Below are positions 9,160 to 16,700 of a stretch of 64,000 bases of DNA, piece after piece. Location: assembly GCF_030818575.1 (NCBI RefSeq), contig NZ_JAUTAL010000001.1, positions 3,782,001-3,846,000 on the forward strand. The letters run 5' to 3'. The translations under genes and the position numbers were made by a program. The stretch comes from Chryseobacterium camelliae. GTDB taxonomy: Bacteria > Bacteroidota > Bacteroidia > Flavobacteriales > Weeksellaceae. A model generated the notes under the pieces. The model did not search any database. It was not told the DNA's origin and saw nothing but the letters and a program-made list of their open reading frames with translations. Every line of letters starts with the position of its first letter. The stretch's first letter is position 1.

Positions 9160-9712
9160 AAGCGAAGTCACTGAGTTCTATTTCGTCTCCCATAAGCATG
9201 AGAATATCTATTTCGGAGAGCATGGATTTCAGCCGTATGGCTCCTACTTTTAGTTCATTATGTGACAGAAGGTACAGCCAGATATTCCGTATAAAATCAT
9301 CAAAGTTCATGTCAGTACTGTATTTTGGAGTAAATGTTGGTGCCGCCAGTGCTAAAAGCTGTTTGACAATTTCCCGGCAGTCGTTCATCTTTCTTTCATA
9401 AGGCAGCAGAACGTTTAATACTGTATCCTGGATATCATATAGGATTCCCGCAGCTGCTTTGGTCTGGTTTTTCCTGATGTTGATCCCTCTGCCATCGGTA
9501 AGCCTGGCTGAAATAATCCTGCTCCGGAAACCTGCAATTTCCGATACTTCGCTAATATTGTAGGTAGAAAGAATGTTTTCAGAGGACTTCAGCCAATTCA
9601 TGATCTTATCAATGAAATAAGGATCTTTTTTATCAAGGGAAGTTACGATATGCGGAAATTCCTGAAGCTTTTCTTTCAGCTGTGTCATTAAGATAAATTG
9701 TGATCTTTTCAT
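9158..9712 (-). CDS. hypothetical protein, 184 residues, third gene of DUF2589 operon
   Basis: This is a mainly helical soluble protein with no signal peptide or Cys cluster. Notable segments are FRSRIISARLTDGRGINIRK near residue 65 and an acidic C-terminus ending MGDEIELSDFA. I recognise no family. The ATG at 9712 overlaps the stop of the upstream gene as TAATG, so the two are very probably translationally coupled; a second in-frame ATG exists eight codons later. Gene order and coupling suggest that it works with the two preceding proteins. A terminator overlaps its stop codon. Confidence 0.8.
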   Translation of the reverse strand: MKRSQFILMTQLKEKLQEFPHIVTSLDKKDPYFIDKIMNWLKSSENILSTYNISEVSEIAGFRSRIISARLTDGRGINIRKNQTKAAAGILYDIQDTVLNVLLPYERKMNDCREIVKQLLALAAPTFTPKYSTDMNFDDFIRNIWLYLLSHNELKVGAIRLKSMLSEIDILMLMGDEIELSDFA

Positions 9713-10392
9713 TATTCGGGGATTAAGGTTTCAACAATATTTCCGTCAATGTCTTCATAACGCGACCATTCCATTCCCGATTCACTGATGCTCATTTTTG
9801 CGTAAATCAAACATTTCGCATCAAGTTCCATCAGCTTGGAGGCTTCTACGATAACATCATTGTCGGGTGTTTTTTCAATGATTTTTTTAGCTTCGTAGAT
9901 TGTGCGATTGAGCATGCTCTCACGTAAAGTTTCAATATTCGTTTCCTTCCAATAAATGTTGGGAAGAGATTCACATATTTCAACAATACGGTTGGCAATA
10001 TTTCCAAAATATTTTGCGTATCTGGGATTTACAGTTTTTATTTCCTGTGATAATGTATCAATTATTTCATCATATTCAGATTCCAGGTCAATCAGCGATT
10101 TTTTCAGCTGGAGATCTGCTTCTCTGTCGCTCGGATCATAATTTGTTTTAAATACTTTGGTGATCTCATCATAGGCAAAATCCCTTAATTGGAGAATAGG
10201 CAGGCTTCCTGCCCGGGCAAAAGGAATGGTGAGGTCTACGGTTCCTATTTTCATTCTTGGAACAGAAAAATTTTTAAGCAGCTCATCCTTTGCGTATTCT
10301 CTGGCTATCTGGATCGTCTGCAGATCGGCCATTTTGCGGGCAGAAGCAATTTCGGAAACAATTCCGCCCAGGTATTCGTTTAATGTCGGCAT
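9712..10392 (-). CDS. DUF2589-partner-like protein, 226 residues
   Basis: I start this at MPTLNEYLGG (10392); a longer frame to 10455 adds a segment that would run through the intergenic spacer. The N-terminus has an LNEYLGGIVSEI helix, then an IAREYA segment and LLKNFSVPRMKIGTVDLTIP. That pattern is similar to small proteins often encoded next to DUF2589 genes (helix, then 'pL...f.vPr...' followed by a beta strand). The remaining 150 residues are helical and acidic. It is preceded by the DUF2589 gene (68 bp) and overlaps the next gene by TAATG. The function of the family is unknown to me; assignment is by pattern memory and moderately confident. Confidence 0.75.
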   Translation of the reverse strand: MPTLNEYLGGIVSEIASARKMADLQTIQIAREYAKDELLKNFSVPRMKIGTVDLTIPFARAGSLPILQLRDFAYDEITKVFKTNYDPSDREADLQLKKSLIDLESEYDEIIDTLSQEIKTVNPRYAKYFGNIANRIVEICESLPNIYWKETNIETLRESMLNRTIYEAKKIIEKTPDNDVIVEASKLMELDAKCLIYAKMSISESGMEWSRYEDIDGNIVETLIPE

Positions 10393-10460
10393 GATAAAGT
10401 TTTTAAGATTAAATATGAATGGTATAAAAGGATGGCTGTCGTAACAGCCATCCAAAAAAA

Positions 10461-11069
10461 TTAAACGGCAGCGATGCTGTCTTCCAGCATGTCCAGAATC
10501 CTGGAAAGCCCGGCTGGTAGTTCATCATTTACCGCTTTTACGTGTACTCCCAGAGTATACGTTCTTTCGGTAGTTGAAGTACTGGACGAAGTCTTTTTAT
10601 ACGATGCGGAAGCATTGAATTTTACTTTCCAGAATTTTGCGCTTAAACTGGCGTTGCCACTGAACTCACTGGAAACATTCTGGGTCTCCACCGAATTTAA
10701 TTTGGCGTTGAAATCGATGGTCATCTCATCAATTCTCAAGGCCGGAATAGTCAGCATTGTCAGGAAAGGAACTTTCAGGTTTACACTTGATTCATTGAAA
10801 GGTTTTGAGCCTGATACTGTTGGATCATAGGAAGGGTTGGGAACAGATTTCTGATAATTAAAATCTACGTACCTCAGTTGAGCCGGCGTAGCAGGGACTG
10901 CTGTAGAGCCTGATCCTGATGCCGGTACTGCTGGTGTGAAGCCCACTTCCTTGATGAAGTTGACCTGTGAAATAGAGGCATCGTGCTGTGCTTTTACTGC
11001 AGCCTGTAGAGGCCCGCCAATATAAACACTGAAATCTAAACTGTTTAATTCTTGTACTAAATTTGCCAT
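10461..11069 (-). CDS. DUF2589 domain protein, 202 residues
   Basis: The opening VYIGGPLQAAVKAQHDASI, with VNFIKEVGF shortly after, matches DUF2589, a domain of unknown function. A Pro/Ala/Gly/Ser-rich insert lies at about residues 48-62. The C-terminal two thirds have alternating beta strands (VNLKVPFLTMLTIPALRIDE, then FNAKLNSVET), with a Ser/Thr-rich stretch around residue 160. No signal peptide is present. It is the first gene of a three-gene operon whose other members are helical. The operon has a shared-type promoter at 11291-11324 and a second one further upstream at 11444-11477. This is the clearest family assignment in the unusual region. Confidence 0.85.
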   Translation of the reverse strand: MANLVQELNSLDFSVYIGGPLQAAVKAQHDASISQVNFIKEVGFTPAVPASGSGSTAVPATPAQLRYVDFNYQKSVPNPSYDPTVSGSKPFNESSVNLKVPFLTMLTIPALRIDEMTIDFNAKLNSVETQNVSSEFSGNASLSAKFWKVKFNASASYKKTSSSTSTTERTYTLGVHVKAVNDELPAGLSRILDMLEDSIAAV

Positions 11070-11290
11070 GATAATGGTTTTTAAGGTTAATAATTGTGGT
11101 TAAATATAGTTGTGCTAGCTACTATTAGGGATAGAGAGTACATGTCCAGTCTGTTTGCTGACTGAAGTTTGTTGAAATAATAAGGATCTGATGAACCGGA
11201 ATTCCGGTTATTGGGTTTCAGAACGACGGGGTGTCGGGATAGAATATTTTCATGATGATTAGTTTTTAAGGATATTGTTTTTATCTGATT

Positions 11291-11324
11291 CAAATATATT
11301 CAGGCGCAGCGACAAAACTTGACG
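11291..11324 (-). promoter_or_regulatory. shared-type promoter of the DUF2589 operon (inner)
   Basis: Minus-strand CGTCAAGTTTTGTCGC (11309-11324), 10 bp, then TATATTTG (11291-11298), a perfect TAnnTTTG. It is the best match to the deduced consensus. Confidence 0.85.
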
Positions 11325-11443
11325 TGTTATAAAAAATTTTAATGTAATAGTCAGTTTATTATTTGAAGGCAATGATGCTCTTATCGTCATTCTTGTCAAG
11401 CGCCTGAATAATTGCATATTCTATGAATATTGTTTGAACAGTT

Positions 11444-11477
11444 CAAATATATTCTGTGAAAGCGACAAAACCTGTCG
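11444..11477 (-). promoter_or_regulatory. second shared-type promoter upstream of the DUF2589 operon (outer)
   Basis: Minus-strand CGACAGGTTTTGTCGC (11462-11477), 10 bp, then TATATTTG (11444-11451). The first half of the element deviates from the consensus (CGACAGG for CGTCAAG). This makes the element an imperfect palindrome, CGACA-GGTT-TTGTCG. No intact ATG-started gene follows before the inner promoter. Confidence 0.7.
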
Positions 11478-11627
11478 TAACATAATTTATGATGGAATAT
11501 AAGTGAATTAAGTTATTTTAAACAGGTATAAGCATATTGGCTTATATAATGTGTCGCCTCTTTATTCATAGTATGATAACAATTATAATTGAATTAGCTT
11601 ATTATGTCTATTTATAAGCAAAAAAGA

Positions 11628-12665
11628 TTATATTTTGTTGCGAATTAATTTTTGTACGATCTGATTAAGCGTTTCCCGGTGATCATCAATATATGCTAAT
11701 CCTGCCTGAATGAGGTTTTCAATATTGCTTCTCCTCACATCATCCATAGCAGGTGAAGCATTTTTCAGTGATGGGTTCAGGCGGTAATAGTTCTTCTGGT
11801 TTCTTTGTCCCAGTGTCTGAAACATTTGGCACAGTTGATAATCTACCGTTTCAGCATTGGCAGACATTAAAATATCAATAATGGGATTAACCCAGCTGAT
11901 CTTACCTGCTTTTTCCAGTTTCCTGAAAGAATAAGGCCGTGCCTCAATCCCTGTCCCGATAGAAATGATAAGCATATCATTCACACTTGGATTATTAGCC
12001 TTCTGATGATTTTTAAGAACTTCTGCAAAAGGTGTCTTTCTGGCTTCCGCATAGGCACACAGCGCAGGATTATTGGCAAACATGCCTCCGTCAATCAGAC
12101 TGAAAATCTGTCCGTACATAGATTTGATCTGAACCGGGCTAAAATATGTAGGAGCCGCCGAAGTCGCCCGGCATACATCTTTAACATAAAAATTATCTGT
12201 ACTCAGATTCGCCTTGAATGAGTTGAAAAGTTTTGCCCTCCTGTTTTCTATATCATAGCTTGTAATCAGGCAGGGTTTGATCAGCTCCTTAAGTTCCAGA
12301 TTCCCGAAAAAATCATTCAGGTTTTTTTCAAGTGCTTCCTGGGATATTTTTTCATTGAGGAGCCCGAATGGATTGAGCAGCCTTTCCCAAAAAGAAACCT
12401 GAAATATGTCGCCACCTTTTTCAGCATACAGTTCCAGCCCTTTTCGGATGGAATATTTAGCTTTACGGTGTTCATCAGGGCATAGAATAATAGAAGCAAT
12501 CAGTCCCCCCGTGCTGCTTCCCGCAACCATATCAAAATAATCTCCGAGCTTTGCACCCGGGTTATCGTAATACTGGAGCTGTTCTTCTATGTAACGCAGA
12601 ATAATACAGGTGATAATGCCTCTTATCCCGCCTCCGTCCAAAGAAAGAATGGTTGTCTTTTTCAT
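11628..12665 (-). CDS. patatin-like phospholipase
   Basis: The frame extends to a TTG at 12716, but the ATG at 12665 starts MKKTTILSLDGGGIRGI, the usual patatin N-terminus, giving 345 residues. The oxyanion motif DGGGIRG is at residues 9-15, the nucleophile motif GSSTGG near residue 50, and the catalytic Asp in LIDGGMFANNP near residue 195, so the Ser-Asp dyad is complete. Patatin-like enzymes hydrolyse acyl chains of phospholipids. Some act in virulence and others as membrane-attacking defence effectors. There is no signal peptide. A shared-type promoter at 12775-12808 ties it to the fibre and DUF2589 genes. I see no cyclase or other CBASS partner beside it, so a defence role is not supported by context. 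Confidence 0.9.
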   Translation of the reverse strand: MKKTTILSLDGGGIRGIITCIILRYIEEQLQYYDNPGAKLGDYFDMVAGSSTGGLIASIILCPDEHRKAKYSIRKGLELYAEKGGDIFQVSFWERLLNPFGLLNEKISQEALEKNLNDFFGNLELKELIKPCLITSYDIENRRAKLFNSFKANLSTDNFYVKDVCRATSAAPTYFSPVQIKSMYGQIFSLIDGGMFANNPALCAYAEARKTPFAEVLKNHQKANNPSVNDMLIISIGTGIEARPYSFRKLEKAGKISWVNPIIDILMSANAETVDYQLCQMFQTLGQRNQKNYYRLNPSLKNASPAMDDVRRSNIENLIQAGLAYIDDHRETLNQIVQKLIRNKI

Positions 12666-13022
12666 GTGATTGTAATACTTTTTAGAAGAAACATAGCATG
12701 GCTTTAGACAACCCAACCAACAGATATCGGCTATCTATTGGTCGGGAGTATTGCTTTGTATGTTTCTCGTAAAACAAAAATATGAAGGGGAAGCGACAGA
12801 AGTTGACGTGTTTAAAATAAATTCTCTGTAACGAGATTTTATTTTAAATGCTTTCTTATAAAAATTATCAGGCGATAATAAATTATATAATCTGATCAAA
12901 AAATTAGAAAATCATTTTTTAATAGTTTGGGCGATAGGGGATTGTAATGATGATTTTTTATATTTATATCAATTCCAGTAAAGAAAAAACTGATGTAAAT
13001 TAATCACATGCGATAGCCAACA
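12666..13022. other. intergenic region between the M15 peptidase and patatin genes
   Basis: It contains the patatin promoter (12775-12808) and about 100 bases of patatin leader. The remaining 200 bases toward the M15 gene are AT-rich and show no gene or convincing hairpin. Confidence 0.6.
12775..12808 (-). promoter_or_regulatory. shared-type promoter of the patatin gene
   Basis: Minus-strand CGTCAACTTCTGTCGC (12793-12808), 10 bp, then TATTTTTG (12775-12782). Two mismatches to the consensus element; the box is perfect. Confidence 0.82.
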
Positions 13023-13526
13023 TCAGCTCAGTATCACATAACCCTTTTTATCTCTGGGCATTTTAGCCAGTGTTCTCCAGTTCGTCTTTATAACTCCTTT
13101 TGTGGTTAAGAGTTCTTTCTTTTCAAAATGGGGAAGATCTTTAAAGGTTTTCCAGTTTCCGCCCCAATCCCAGCCGTGTTTTGCAAAAATTTTCACACAC
13201 TCATACCAATCGGCTACCTGATCATTATCCCAATCTCTGGCAGTATCCCAGCTTGCTGTTTTGCCATCAATCATCAGGCAGATATCAACTGCGAGCCCAT
13301 AATTATGGATGCTTTGCCCTGCTTTGGCATTGGTCACTTTTTTGCCTTTCGTAATTCTTCCGATAGCATACAGCTTTTCCTGTTCCTCAAATGACCTGAG
13401 TCCCTGGGTAATTCTTATTTTAGCTCTTCCAGTAAGAGCTTCGTCGCATTCTTTGATGATCTGTTTTACTTCTTCCCTTACTACAGGGTGCAGCTGATCT
13501 ATTCGCTGTAAAGTTATTTTGTCCAT
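13023..13526 (-). CDS. M15-family peptidoglycan peptidase (endolysin-like)
   Basis: This 167-residue protein carries the VanY/CwlK-type M15 zinc peptidase pattern: QGLRSFEEQ near residue 41, SIHNYGLAVDI near residue 75 (the SxHxxGxAxD motif with zinc-binding His and Asp), and DLPHFE near residue 134 supplying the last His. Such enzymes cut the D-Ala-D-Ala or L-Ala-D-Glu bond of the peptidoglycan stem. No signal peptide is visible, so it is cytoplasmic unless released, as phage endolysins are. I chose the ATG at 13526 (MDKITLQ) over that at 13538, because the -7 box at 13549-13556 leaves almost no leader for the earlier ATG. Beside fibre-like genes it could serve particle release or wall penetration (inference). 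Confidence 0.88.
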   Translation of the reverse strand: MDKITLQRIDQLHPVVREEVKQIIKECDEALTGRAKIRITQGLRSFEEQEKLYAIGRITKGKKVTNAKAGQSIHNYGLAVDICLMIDGKTASWDTARDWDNDQVADWYECVKIFAKHGWDWGGNWKTFKDLPHFEKKELLTTKGVIKTNWRTLAKMPRDKKGYVILS

Positions 13527-13548
13527 AATGATATACATTGTTTGATAA

Positions 13549-13582
13549 CAAAAATAAATGACCGGAACGACAAAACTTGACG
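13549..13582 (-). promoter_or_regulatory. shared-type promoter of the M15 peptidase
   Basis: Minus-strand CGTCAAGTTTTGTCGT (13567-13582), 10 bp, then TATTTTTG (13549-13556). The ATG at 13526 is about 22 bases after the box, a much shorter leader than for the other genes of the set. Confidence 0.82.
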
Positions 13583-14014
13583 TATTTAATAAAATATTAT
13601 ATTGGTAATCTGTTGACTAATATAATGTTCAATTTATGTAATTCATTATCATTAAAATGAGTTTTTGCATAAAAAGCCATCGGTAATTTATAAATACCTG
13701 ATGAGAATAATAATAATTCAGAAGACCCTAATTCTTTATAAAATTAAAAAAAGATCAAATAATAATCCCTGAAATATAAAACTTACACAGAAAGATAGAC
13801 AGGTAAATTTTTTTTTGATTGTAAAAATTTCTCCGGAATGTAAAATATTTTTTAAAAATAACACCTTTATAGGAGACAGATTTGAGTCCTTATTAGGCTT
13901 TATTTCTCGTTTAAATTATTAAAATTCCGAATTTTGCTAGTGAGGAATAGTTAAATTAAGTGGATTAACATTCATGTTTTCAGTTGGTTATGTTTTTTAT
14001 GGTCATACTGGGTG
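13583..14014. other. AT-rich intergenic region with no recognised feature
   Basis: These roughly 430 bases separate the minus-strand accessory block from the plus-strand C1q-like operon. I find poly-A/T tracts but no ORF with coding character, no tRNA and no convincing hairpin. The shared 16-bp element does not recur here. Confidence 0.55.
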
Positions 14015-14046
14015 TTGTGAAAGAAATATTTTTGATTCTATCTTTG
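14015..14046 (+). promoter_or_regulatory. promoter of the C1q-like operon
   Basis: A TTG at 14015-14017 and TATCTTTG at 14039-14046 are separated by 21 bp, a normal Bacteroidota -33/-7 pair. It lacks the 16-bp regional element, so this operon is probably controlled separately. Confidence 0.65.
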
Positions 14047-14091
14047 CAAAACAAATAAAAACACATTTGTATTCTAAAAACATCAAATGAT

Positions 14092-14955
14092 ATGAAAATT
14101 TTTATTTATTTAATCAGGGTGTCCGTAGTTTCGGGATTTCTTATTTTCACTCATGTCAGGGCTCAGAATGTCGGGGTTAATACAACAAATCCACAGGCTT
14201 CCCTTCATATTGACGGGTCAAAAGATAACCCGAGCTCGGGAACACCTACTTCAGCACAGGCAGCGAATGATGTTGTATTTACCTCTTCCGGTCAGATCGG
14301 CATAGGAACATTAAATCCGGCAGTCAAGATTGATGCACGCTCTTCAGACAATACGGATAATGCTATAGGAATCGGAAAAACCACTCAGACAGCCTCTGAT
14401 GCAGGAGCCGGGGCATTAAGGTACAACTCATTTAATGGAGGCAAAATGCAGTATTCTGATGGAACAGTTTGGCAAGAACTTGTTTCGACACCTACTAAGT
14501 CTATATTGGTTGCTAATATCATGTCTGCTAATTTTACCATAAGGATACCTTATCAGAATGCTACTGCGATCCAGGGATGGAATGAAATTTCAGATCCGGC
14601 GAATAATTTTAATCCTTCAACAGGTGTTTTTACCGCTCCGAGAACCGGTATTTACCTGGTGTCATTTACCTATGATTTTGTACGGGTGCCTATTGTCTCC
14701 GGATATTTTTCTGAGGCGAGGTATGTAGTCAACGGAAATAACACGGTTAAAAAATGCATCAAATCTTTTTCAAACACTTCCAGAGAGGCTCAAATTGCAG
14801 GATCATGCGTGGCAGGGGTTTATCTTAATAAGGGAGACGTTTTCCAGCCACAGATTTATCAGTCTGTATATAACGGAGATCTGAGCTTAAGAACTGATAA
14901 TTCCACTTCCAGCCCCGATTACGGTTTTATTAATCTTTCCATAATAGAACAATAA
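14092..14955 (+). CDS. secreted protein with C1q-like C-terminal domain (copy 1 of 3)
   Basis: The 287-residue protein starts with a Sec signal peptide (cleavage after HVRA-Q near residue 24). The N-terminal part has short beta repeats of the type VGVNTTNPQASLHIDGS and IGIGTLNPAVKIDA. These are common in Bacteroidota surface proteins and resemble tail-spike stalk repeats. A GALRYN...MQYSDGTVWQEL segment follows. The C-terminal 150 residues contain FNPSTGVFTAPRTGIYLVSF, the signature of a C1q/TNF-like jelly roll, plus two Cys near residues 222 and 243 that could form a disulphide. It is the first of three tandem paralogues spaced 11 and 9 bp apart. An extracellular binding role is likely; the ligand is unknown. 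Confidence 0.85.
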   Translation: MKIFIYLIRVSVVSGFLIFTHVRAQNVGVNTTNPQASLHIDGSKDNPSSGTPTSAQAANDVVFTSSGQIGIGTLNPAVKIDARSSDNTDNAIGIGKTTQTASDAGAGALRYNSFNGGKMQYSDGTVWQELVSTPTKSILVANIMSANFTIRIPYQNATAIQGWNEISDPANNFNPSTGVFTAPRTGIYLVSFTYDFVRVPIVSGYFSEARYVVNGNNTVKKCIKSFSNTSREAQIAGSCVAGVYLNKGDVFQPQIYQSVYNGDLSLRTDNSTSSPDYGFINLSIIEQ

Positions 14956-14966
14956 ACACAAATGAT

Positions 14967-15776
14967 ATGAGACACAAATTTACCGCCTTGTTATCAATCT
15001 TGTTTTTTTCACTCCATATACAGGCACAGGTTGGAATTAATGATACCTCTCCGGAGGGCGTACTGCACGTAGACAGTAAAAAAAATACTTCAGGAACAGC
15101 TTCGGGATATTATGATGATGTAGTGGTTACACAGACTGGAAATCTCGGAGTAGGCACGAAATCTCCTAAAACAAGGCTTGATCTCAGATCAGGTGAAAAT
15201 TTAAATGCTTTAGGTATCGGATCAAGCACACAGACGGCTGCCGATGCCAAAGCCGGAGCATTGAGATACAACTCAGGAACAAAAGATCTGAGCTATTCTG
15301 ATGGCAATTCATGGGTGCCTTTGGCTTATAAAAGTACCAATGATTTCGTAGATGCTAAAAATTCCTCACAGCAGAGTTTCAGTAACGGAGTAAAAACAGA
15401 CATGACTTCGTGGACTGAAAATAATGATGTTAACGGGAGCTTCAATCCGGCAACAGGTGTGTTTACGGCTTCAAAATCAGGAATCTATGTAGTCTCATTT
15501 ACTTTCTCATTTGCCTCAGGGAGCATCTCAAATGATTCCCGCTATGAAAGCACGATTGAGACGAACTCCACCGCTGCAACCAACAAAATATTCAGGTGTG
15601 TGGGAAGTTATCCAGGGACTAATACTATTGCCAATAGAGTGGCCGGTGGCTGTTCAGGGATTTTTAACCTGAATCAGGGAGATCAGATTAAAACAGCGGT
15701 CAACCAAAATCTGGGAAGTACAAAATCATTGGATGCTGACGGAACCAATACCTCGTTAAGCATTTTCGGATTATAA
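14967..15776 (+). CDS. secreted protein with C1q-like C-terminal domain (copy 2 of 3)
   Basis: A 269-residue paralogue of the preceding gene. It has a signal peptide ending near LHIQA-Q, the same VGINDTSPEGVLHVDS and LGVGTKSPKTRLDL repeats, then GALRYNSGTKDLSYSDG. The C1q-like core is FNPATGVFTASKSGIYVVSF. The paired Cys are retained (FRCVGSY and GGCSG). It starts 11 bp after the previous stop, so it is almost certainly co-transcribed. Sequence divergence from its neighbours is substantial outside the motifs, suggesting old duplication and different binding specificities. Confidence 0.85.
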   Translation: MRHKFTALLSILFFSLHIQAQVGINDTSPEGVLHVDSKKNTSGTASGYYDDVVVTQTGNLGVGTKSPKTRLDLRSGENLNALGIGSSTQTAADAKAGALRYNSGTKDLSYSDGNSWVPLAYKSTNDFVDAKNSSQQSFSNGVKTDMTSWTENNDVNGSFNPATGVFTASKSGIYVVSFTFSFASGSISNDSRYESTIETNSTAATNKIFRCVGSYPGTNTIANRVAGGCSGIFNLNQGDQIKTAVNQNLGSTKSLDADGTNTSLSIFGL

Positions 15777-15785
15777 AAAACATAA

Positions 15786-16700
15786 ATGATGAGAAAGAAT
15801 ATTTTATGGATCGTCCTGATTGCCGGCTGTAATGCTGTATCAGGACAGATGGGAATCAACACAATGAACCCGCAGGGTGTTTTACATGTGGATGGACAGA
15901 AGGACAATCCTGCTTCAGGAAATACTTTCACTGCCAGCCAGCAAGAGAATGATGTGGTCGTTACTGCCTCCGGGAGACTGGGAGCAGGGACCATATCTCC
16001 TGCGGTAAAAGTAGACGCCCGCAATCAGGGAAACGGAGCTGTAGGTTTTGGAAATACATCATTATCAGCAGCAACAGCAGATGAAGGTGCTGTAAAATAC
16101 AATAATGGTTTGCAGTACTCCAATGGCAACGAATGGATCCCATTGCTCACCGCACAGTCAGGCAGCAATAAAGTGATTGTAATTGCTTCCAAAACTAACA
16201 ATAATGTTAAATTGGTCAATCCTTCTGCGAATACCACTACAGGTTTACAGAACAGACAGAGTAATTACCTGGTAAGCTGGACAAAAACATTTGAAAATAA
16301 TTCCGGCAATTCCTTTAATGCTTCAACAGGTGTTTTTACCGCACCCCATGACGGAGTTTATGTGGCATCATTCAATACAGATATGGCACCTCTTGCCATC
16401 AATTATAATACAGATACTTTAAGTCCTATCCAAATAGAGGCCATCTGGCAGCTGTACGACAATACTACAGGTCTTGCCGCATCCAATATCATCAGTACGG
16501 TCAAATGCGCCAATACCATGTCCTCAAACAGCATCGGAAACCTCGATGCCGGAAGCAACTGTACAGCATCCTTCTTTATGTCTGCAGGGCAAAGGTTAAT
16601 GCCATATACCTGGTTTAACCTCAATAATTCCAATACAGCCAATTTTTCACTGAATACCTCTGCAGATGGCTATAATAGCCTGACTATTGCAGAGCAGTAA
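15786..16700 (+). CDS. secreted protein with C1q-like C-terminal domain (copy 3 of 3)
   Basis: The 304-residue third paralogue. Its signal peptide contains a Cys (IAGCNAVSGQ), which might alternatively make it a lipoprotein, although the +2 residue and position are not typical. The repeats MGINTMNPQGVLHVDG and LGAGTISPAVKVDA are followed by EGAVKYNNGLQYSNG and the jelly-roll signature FNASTGVFTAPHDGVYVASF. Two Cys (VKCANT and SNCTAS) match those of the other copies. Its stop codon ends at 16700 and the converging regulator gene ends at 16701, leaving no intergenic base. Confidence 0.85.
   Translation: MMRKNILWIVLIAGCNAVSGQMGINTMNPQGVLHVDGQKDNPASGNTFTASQQENDVVVTASGRLGAGTISPAVKVDARNQGNGAVGFGNTSLSAATADEGAVKYNNGLQYSNGNEWIPLLTAQSGSNKVIVIASKTNNNVKLVNPSANTTTGLQNRQSNYLVSWTKTFENNSGNSFNASTGVFTAPHDGVYVASFNTDMAPLAINYNTDTLSPIQIEAIWQLYDNTTGLAASNIISTVKCANTMSSNSIGNLDAGSNCTASFFMSAGQRLMPYTWFNLNNSNTANFSLNTSADGYNSLTIAEQ

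Larger units (their letters stand above)
11070..11627. other. intergenic leader with two promoters and a small coding-like remnant
   Basis: The stretch holds two shared-type promoters (11291-11324 and 11444-11477) about 150 bp apart, both directed at the DUF2589 operon. The leader from the inner promoter is about 215 bases. Its longest frame (11087-11293) begins with a TTG inside the -7 box, so it is probably not a gene. Between the two promoters, minus-strand codons 11363-11425 encode an Asp/Lys-rich run ending SIIAFK and TAA, without an ATG. The part next to the patatin gene (11480-11627) is AT-rich and shows nothing I can name. Confidence 0.6.

Noticed and set aside
11087..11293. 68-codon frame upstream of the DUF2589 gene
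   Set aside because: It begins with a TTG that lies inside the -7 box of the regional promoter, so a transcript from that promoter would not contain the start; the residues lack coding character.
11628..12665. CBASS defence locus based on the patatin (CapV-like) gene
   Set aside because: No nucleotide cyclase, Cap2/Cap3 or other partner is beside it; neighbours are an M15 peptidase and DUF2589 genes.
3495..13526. Prophage or complete contractile injection system
   Set aside because: Only fibre-like and lytic genes are visible. No integrase, terminase, capsid, sheath, tube, baseplate or AAA+ gene was recognised, so neither name can be used for this window.
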